From Actinomycetota bacterium (GTDB lineage: Bacteria > Actinomycetota > Acidimicrobiia > Acidimicrobiales > RAAP-2): a stretch of 64,000 nucleotides of DNA. Both the position numbers and the translations under genes were made by a program. Below, in pieces: positions 60,050 through 64,000 of this stretch (its first letter is position 1; each line of letters begins with the position of its first letter). The notes below the pieces were generated by a model. It was not told where the DNA came from. It worked only from the letters and a program-made list of their open reading frames with translations, and searched no databases. Location: positions 1 through 64,000 of the forward strand of contig JAJPJD010000018.1 of assembly GCA_021324355.1 (NCBI GenBank), given 5' to 3'.

Positions 60050-60427
60050 TGTCGTCGACGCAGCGCTGGTCGAGCGCAGCGCACCGCCCGAAATGGCGCC
60101 CGCTCAGGTCCTTTGCCCGCTCGGCTTTGAGGTTGGGGACCGTCGTCTTTCGCCAGCGCTTCTTGCTCCGGCCCTTGAGACCGGCCCGGCGCATCAGCCA
60201 CCGCACCCGGTGCCGCCCGCAGTCGAGCCCCTGGCACCGCAGCTCGGCGTGGACCCGGGGGCTGCCACGGGTGCACTTGGAGGCAGTGTGCACGACGTCG
60301 GTCCTCTCGGTCTGCGAGCTTCCTCTGCGAGGGGGTCTGCTGGTGCTGGCACTTGGCGGCACGGGAGACCTCGAGCAGCGCACCACGCGGTGACCTGCAG
60401 GTCCCTCCGGCTCGATGAAGGGTCCAT
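60050..60427 (-). pseudogene. IS3-family OrfB (transposase) remnant
   Basis: Following OrfA with a TGATG junction, one frame gives VHTASKCTRGSPRVHAELRCQGL, then RHRVRWLMRRAGLKGRSKKRWRKTTVPN and AKDLSGRHF, the helix-turn-helix and linker region (HTH_21) that precedes the rve core in OrfB. After about 60090 the similarity fades, and the DDE core is absent. The N-terminal part also needs a frame change. A truncated, inactive transposase. Confidence 0.78.
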
Positions 60428-60704
60428 CACCGGGTCTTCTTCGCGAAGAAAGCCGTTGCTCGCTTGCGCAGGTCGACATCGGTCTTTTGGCGCCTGTGCT
60501 CCCGCCGCAGCCAGGAAAGCGCTCGCGCTCCTGCTGGTCAGGCCCGGCCGATACCGGTGTCGATCTCGGCCTGAGCCGCTCACCTGCGTACTGCCGACTC
60601 CGTCAGGTCGAATTCCCGGGCCACCCCTGCGATCGACCGGTCACCAGCCCGGCACCCCTCCACGATCTCCGACTTGAAGTCCGGGGTGTACGACCAACGG
60701 TCAC
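60427..60704 (-). pseudogene. IS3-family OrfA remnant
   Basis: The start region reads YTPDFKSEIVEGCRAGDRSIAGVAREFDLTESAVRR, a transposase helix-turn-helix like that of IS3 OrfA proteins, from a GTG at 60704. The C-terminal end reads DLRKRATAFFAKKTR and stops at 60427. The interval is 278 bases, not a multiple of three, so at least one frameshift separates the two ends. It would not be translated as one protein. Confidence 0.75.
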
Positions 60705-60834
60705 TGCGCCCCGGCGCGGCGCGCCACTTTGTGGATATCCGTCAGAGCGTGCCAAGCCCAAGCCCTGGCACCGGACCCGAGCCTGGCCACGGACCTAGCA
60801 TGTCGGCGGGCAGGTCCGTTGTGCCAGGGGGCGC

Positions 60835-62118
60835 ATGAGGAGAGGTTGCTGGTCTTGGGAAGGCTGCGCTCGGGCGGCCTGCGCCGGCCTGGGGTTCGCA
60901 GCTCTCGCCCTCGGGACACTCGCCATCGGTTTCTCCCAGGCAACGGCCGCGGTCGTCGTGGGTCCGGACCATGGGACAAGCGCCGGGACCGGGAACTTCG
61001 CCACCGGCAGCTGGCCTGGTTGGGCCTCCCTCAACTGGTCAGGGTACGCGGTGTCGACGGGCGCGCCGTACCATTCGGTGAGCGCGACCTGGATCGTCCC
61101 TGCGGTGAGCGGTCCGAACGGGTCCTACTCGGCAGCGTGGGTGGGCATCGACGGCTTCACCAACGGCTCGCTCATCCAGACCGGCACCGAGCAGGACTTC
61201 CTCAACGGTGCTGCCCAGTATTCGGCCTGGTGGTCGACCTCGTCACAGAACTTCGTCGAGCAGACGATCACCAATGGCTGCTCCGGTGCCGTCGCCGGGC
61301 CAGCTCGGTCCCGTCCCCAGGGCCCCGGCGGGCTCCTCGCTGCGCCCACTGGCCGCGCCGGCGGTCCCCGAGCCTCTGCTCACGGCGGGTCGGGGCCGCC
61401 TGGGGCCACCACCGGCTCGGCGACCGGCGTGTCGTCGACCAGTGCCACCCTCAATGGGACCGTGAACCCCAATGGCCTTGCCACCTCCTACTACTTCGAG
61501 TTCGGCACGACCACGTCGTTCGGGTCGACGACGGCCGTCTCGAGCGCCGGATCCGGCAAGCGGGCTGTCACGGTGAGCGCGTCGCTGAGCGGTCTGTCGG
61601 CCGGCACGACGTACTACTTCGAGCTGGTTGCGACGAACGCCGACGGCACCACGGATGGGGGGCTTGGTTCGTTCACCACCAGCTCGGGCTCCGGCTCGGG
61701 CGGCAGCAGCTGCGGGCTGGTTGAGCCAGGGGACCCGATGTCGGCCACCATCGCGCAGGCTTCCGGGTCGACCTGGGACATCACGATCGGCGACGGCTCA
61801 AGCAGCCACGGGTGGAGTTTCACCACGGCCGTGACCTACAGCGGCCCCGGGGCGTCGGTGGAGTGGATCCTCGAAGCCCCCACGGTGTGCCGAGGCTCGC
61901 ACTGCACGGTCGCCACACTGGCCGACTACGGCTCGGTGGTCTTCGACCAGGCGACGGCGAACGCAGCCGGGCCAGGCCTTGTCATCGGTGATGCCGGCGA
62001 GATGGTGAACGTCTCGGACACGGCAGTGCTCTCGATCCCCTCGGGGCCTGATGCCAGCGCTGACGGCTTCACCGTCGCCTACGGCTCGACCCAGCCAAGC
62101 CCTCCACCGGGGTCCTAG
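60835..62118 (+). CDS. Secreted G1-family (eqolisin) peptidase interrupted by a fibronectin-III-like domain
   Basis: A 427-residue protein with a signal peptide (about 1-39). The peptidase is in two halves. NWSGYAV, SVSATWIVPAV and AAWVGIDGFTNGSLIQTGTE (about 68-119) supply the catalytic Gln115; PGDPMSATIAQASGSTWDITIGD and GPGASVEWILEAPTV (about 298-351) supply the catalytic Glu343. Between them, about residues 150-290, stand a Pro/Gly/Ala-rich linker and a fibronectin-III/Big-like domain (ATLNGTVNPNGLATSYYFEFGTT...LSGLSAGTTYYFEL), inserted in the loop of the peptidase fold. G1 peptidases work at acid pH. Whether the enzyme is active depends on the two halves still folding together. Confidence 0.72.
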   Translation: MRRGCWSWEGCARAACAGLGFAALALGTLAIGFSQATAAVVVGPDHGTSAGTGNFATGSWPGWASLNWSGYAVSTGAPYHSVSATWIVPAVSGPNGSYSAAWVGIDGFTNGSLIQTGTEQDFLNGAAQYSAWWSTSSQNFVEQTITNGCSGAVAGPARSRPQGPGGLLAAPTGRAGGPRASAHGGSGPPGATTGSATGVSSTSATLNGTVNPNGLATSYYFEFGTTTSFGSTTAVSSAGSGKRAVTVSASLSGLSAGTTYYFELVATNADGTTDGGLGSFTTSSGSGSGGSSCGLVEPGDPMSATIAQASGSTWDITIGDGSSSHGWSFTTAVTYSGPGASVEWILEAPTVCRGSHCTVATLADYGSVVFDQATANAAGPGLVIGDAGEMVNVSDTAVLSIPSGPDASADGFTVAYGSTQPSPPPGS

Positions 62119-62161
62119 CCGAGCAGTCCGCGGCCGGCCGGCTGGACCCACGCCCGGTTGG

Positions 62162-62971
62162 TCAACCCCCTGCGACCGGGAGCGGGTTGCCGGTCTCGAG
62201 CAGCGACTTGAGGGCGGAGAGGATCCATGGCCACCCCTGACTGAGGCTCTCCAAGGTCGGGCTACCGGGCTCGAAGCCATCATGGATGACGGTCAGTCGC
62301 ACCACCTCACCGACCGGCTCGAGCTCGAAGGTGACCCTGGAGCGGGGCTCGGCCGACACCGCTGCGAAGTACTCGTCGTCGAACCCGGCGGCCTGGGCAA
62401 ACTCCGCGGTGATGGTCTGCCAGGTGTACGAAAGCCGGCGGTTGGGCTCAGCCTCCAGGACCACTTGTTCGGGGTCCTCGACGGTCACTCCGCCGTACTC
62501 CCAGGTCATGGGGGCGCCCGGTTCCCAGCTGGTCACGTGGGCGGCGCCCCAGTAGCGACGGGTGAAGGCCGGATCGGTGAGGGCCTGCCACAACCGTTCG
62601 GGGGTGGTGCGGATGTACGTGGTGTAGACGAACTGCGGTTTGTCCATGGGACTGTCCTCCAGGGCGTGCTTGAGCTCGGACAGGACGGCAGTCCGGGCTC
62701 GGTCGTAGCGGCTCATCCAGCGTTCGGCGATGTCGTTGAGTGGGACCGGGTTGAGATAGTGGAGCCGAACCCGGCCCCGGCGGACGCTCGTCACCAGGCC
62801 GGCCGCCTCGAGCACCGCCAGGTGCTTGGTCACCGACTGGCGGGCCATGGCCAGGCCCGCGCACAGCTCCCTGAGCGTCTGGCCGTTGCGGTCCCGTAGC
62901 CGGTCGAGCAACATCCGGCGGGACGGGTCGGCGAGCGCCTTGAACACCGTGTCCATCGCCTCCCCGCCCAT
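62162..62971 (-). CDS. ArsR-family regulator fused to an AHSA1/SRPBCC domain
   Basis: A 269-residue protein. Residues about 5-90 are an ArsR winged helix: FKALADPSRRMLLDRLRDRNGQTLRELCAGLAMARQSVTKHLAVLEAAGLVTSVRRGR, with no CxC metal site. After DKPQFVYTTYIRTTPERLWQALTDPAFTRRYWGAAHVTSW a complete activator-of-Hsp90-like (AHSA1) ligand-binding domain follows, ending SQGWPWILSALKSLLETG. Fused ArsR-SRPBCC regulators bind a small hydrophobic ligand in the second domain and DNA in the first. The long inverted repeat 12 bases upstream is its probable operator. Confidence 0.85.
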   Translation of the reverse strand: MGGEAMDTVFKALADPSRRMLLDRLRDRNGQTLRELCAGLAMARQSVTKHLAVLEAAGLVTSVRRGRVRLHYLNPVPLNDIAERWMSRYDRARTAVLSELKHALEDSPMDKPQFVYTTYIRTTPERLWQALTDPAFTRRYWGAAHVTSWEPGAPMTWEYGGVTVEDPEQVVLEAEPNRRLSYTWQTITAEFAQAAGFDDEYFAAVSAEPRSRVTFELEPVGEVVRLTVIHDGFEPGSPTLESLSQGWPWILSALKSLLETGNPLPVAGG

Positions 62972-62982
62972 CGTCGATGGAG

Positions 62983-63018
62983 GCCATTTTGGCAGCCTTT
63001 TGGCTGCCTATCAATGGC
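62983..63018. promoter_or_regulatory. Long inverted repeat upstream of the ArsR-SRPBCC gene
   Basis: Outer arms GCCATT (62983-62988) and AATGGC (63013-63018) enclose the inner 7-bp arms GGCAGCC (62991-62997) and GGCTGCC (63002-63008) around TTTT. It lies 12 bases upstream of the regulator's start, in the range of its promoter. Total span is 36 bases with two symmetric blocks, suitable for two ArsR dimers or one hairpin. Confidence 0.55.
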
Positions 63019-63166
63019 TACCAGGGAATCCGCAGACCCGCTGGGCGAGCAGACCGCGCGATCGTGCTCGCCGGTGCCGCCTCCCGGACATTCGCAGCCC
63101 AGCTTGTGGTCCATGGGGTCGTTGCGCTCCGGGCGCCGCCCGGGGCGCGCCCAGCACACTGGACCG

Positions 63167-63520
63167 ATGGCGGGCCGGCCACTCCTGCTGGTGGACATCG
63201 ATGGTGTCCTCAATGTCTTTGGTGTCGACGCGTGCCCTAACGGCTACGCCGAGCACGCGGTGTTCCCAGAAGACGACCAGCCGATGCGGTCGGCGACCAT
63301 CCACGGCGTCTGGCTCCGCGACCCGGCGGGCGCCTTCGACCTGGCGTGGGCCTCTGCCTGGGGCTTTCAAGCGCAGCAGCACCTGGGGCCGATCCTCGAC
63401 CTGGAGGAGTTCCCCTTCGTGCCCATGCCTGAGATCCCATCTCCACCGGCCGAGAGGGTCCCCGAGCGGCGCCATGTGGACCAGCTTCTTGCGTGGGCTC
63501 GGGCGCTCGCGCTCCGATGA
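63167..63520 (+). CDS. Small HAD-like hypothetical protein
   Basis: A 117-residue protein from the ATG at 63167 (MAGRPLLLVDIDGVLNVFG). DIDGVLN is the DxDG(V/T) motif that starts HAD-superfamily phosphatases; the next conserved motifs (T/S and K) are not obvious, and the protein is too short for a full HAD core. It is divergent from the ArsR-SRPBCC gene with a 195-base gap. It may be a single-domain relative without catalysis. Confidence 0.45.
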   Translation: MAGRPLLLVDIDGVLNVFGVDACPNGYAEHAVFPEDDQPMRSATIHGVWLRDPAGAFDLAWASAWGFQAQQHLGPILDLEEFPFVPMPEIPSPPAERVPERRHVDQLLAWARALALR

Positions 63521-63571
63521 CTCGAGGACACCCTCCGGCCGGTCGCGGCGCGACCGCCGGAGGGGCCGCCC

Positions 63572-64000
63572 TCAGCCCTCGGGCTGGTCCACCAGGACCA
63601 CCTTGCCCAGCTTGCCGCCGGCTTCGAAGCGGTCGTAGGCGCGTTCGGCATGGGCGAAGGCGAAGGTGTCGCAGACCGGCACCGTGATCGCCCCGGTGGC
63701 GAGGTGGGGGAGCACGTGGCGGGCGACGCCGTCGATCACCAGCCCCTTGGCCACCCGGTCGCGGCCGCGCAGCGTGGAGCCGGAGATCCGGGCCCGTTTG
63801 GCCATCACCACCCCCAGCTGCAGCTGGACTTCGCCGCCGCTGCCCAGTCCGATGACCGAGATCCGCCCCCGCTCAGCCAGCGCGCCGAGGGCGACGCCGA
63901 AGCTGGCGGCGCCCACCAGCTCGAGCACGACGTCGTAGGGACCGTGCTCGGCGATCGAGCCGGGGTCGATCACCTGGTGAGCGCCCAGGGACCGGACCGC
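63572..64000 (-). CDS. Zinc-binding MDR/quinone oxidoreductase, C-terminal part
   Basis: The last 133 codons plus an open frame that continues across the right edge of the window, so the gene is cut by the window and its true start is not seen. VIDPGSIAEHGPYDVVLELVGAASFG and ERGRISVIGLGSGGEVQLQLGVVMAKRARISGSTLRGRD are the MDR coenzyme-domain end, matching quinone oxidoreductase/zeta-crystallin-type reductases (LRGRDR near the end). No zinc site can be judged from the part present. NADPH-dependent reduction of a quinone or enone is likely. Confidence 0.78.
   Translation of the reverse strand, partial: AVRSLGAHQVIDPGSIAEHGPYDVVLELVGAASFGVALGALAERGRISVIGLGSGGEVQLQLGVVMAKRARISGSTLRGRDRVAKGLVIDGVARHVLPHLATGAITVPVCDTFAFAHAERAYDRFEAGGKLGKVVLVDQPEG

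Larger units (their letters stand above)
60050..60704 (-). mobile_element. Decayed IS3-family insertion sequence remnant
   Basis: On the minus strand both IS3 open frames can be followed in pieces, with frameshifts between them. OrfA and OrfB remnants are adjacent with the typical TGATG overlap at 60427. No terminal inverted repeats or target duplication could be recognised, and the OrfB catalytic half (DDE integrase core) is missing, so the element is immobile. It lies between the carboxyltransferase and the G1 peptidase. Confidence 0.75.

Noticed and set aside
1-64000. CRISPR array, prophage or integrative element
   Set aside because: No regularly spaced repeats, integrase, phage structural genes or attachment-site duplications were seen.

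Overview
The window is a high-G+C, gene-dense bacterial chromosome segment. GTG starts, 1 to 11 base overlaps between cistrons (GTGA, ATGA, TGATG), a mycofactocin cluster, an Rpf-like transglycosylase, an F420-type LLM oxidoreductase and an NDMA-dependent alcohol dehydrogenase all point to Actinomycetota. The abundance of acyl-CoA metabolism genes and an acid-type G1 (eqolisin) peptidase would suit Acidimicrobiia, but that placement is inference. No rRNA, tRNA, CRISPR array or intact mobile element was seen.

Layout. 0.3-3.9 kb (minus strand): Rpf-like protein, a 3-hydroxyisobutyrate-dehydrogenase-like oxidoreductase, a UbiA-like membrane protein and a UbiE/MenG-like methyltransferase. 3.98-9.9 kb (plus): a class I cyclic-di-GMP riboswitch followed by a three-gene prepilin operon, whose first product carries about nine Cys-paired repeats. 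A strong hairpin separates it from an atypical FtsH-like protease (minus). 12.2-16.8 kb: a methyltransferase, then a Zn/Mn-type ABC importer (minus) divergent from a Fur/Zur regulator, with an AT-rich Fur-family box touching the importer start. 16.9-23.4 kb: acyl-CoA dehydrogenase, a polytopic membrane protein, a membrane glycosyltransferase with an N-terminal MshEN (possible c-di-GMP-binding) domain, PhzF-like isomerase and an SDR. 23.6-36.4 kb: an orphan substrate-binding protein and a dense set of beta-oxidation-type genes (three acyl-CoA dehydrogenases counting the one at 16.9 kb, two thiolases, enoyl-CoA hydratase, a HadA/HadB-like MaoC pair, alpha/beta hydrolase), with an MFS exporter. 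36.7-40.3 kb: ECF-like sigma factor, its likely membrane partner, SRPBCC protein, LLM oxidoreductase. 40.3-44.7 kb (minus): a MarR-led operon for a heterodimeric ABC exporter with one degenerate ATP site.

44.9-51.9 kb is the mycofactocin region: NDMA-type alcohol dehydrogenase and mftD (plus), mftF (minus), then mftA-mftB-mftC-mftE and a mycofactocin-coupled SDR (plus), so it holds the maturation genes and two likely client dehydrogenases. 52.2-59.9 kb: phosphoribosyltransferase facing an NCS1 nucleobase permease, a NodIJ-like ABC exporter, an SDR and a biotinyl-carboxyltransferase fusion. 60.0-60.7 kb is a decayed IS3-family element. 60.8-64 kb: a G1 peptidase interrupted by a fibronectin-III-like domain, an ArsR-SRPBCC fusion behind a long inverted repeat, a small HAD-like protein and a truncated MDR oxidoreductase.

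The two most notable themes are a possible c-di-GMP circuit (riboswitch-controlled prepilins with repeat-rich ectodomains, plus an MshEN-glycosyltransferase 10 kb away) and a rearranged mycofactocin locus.
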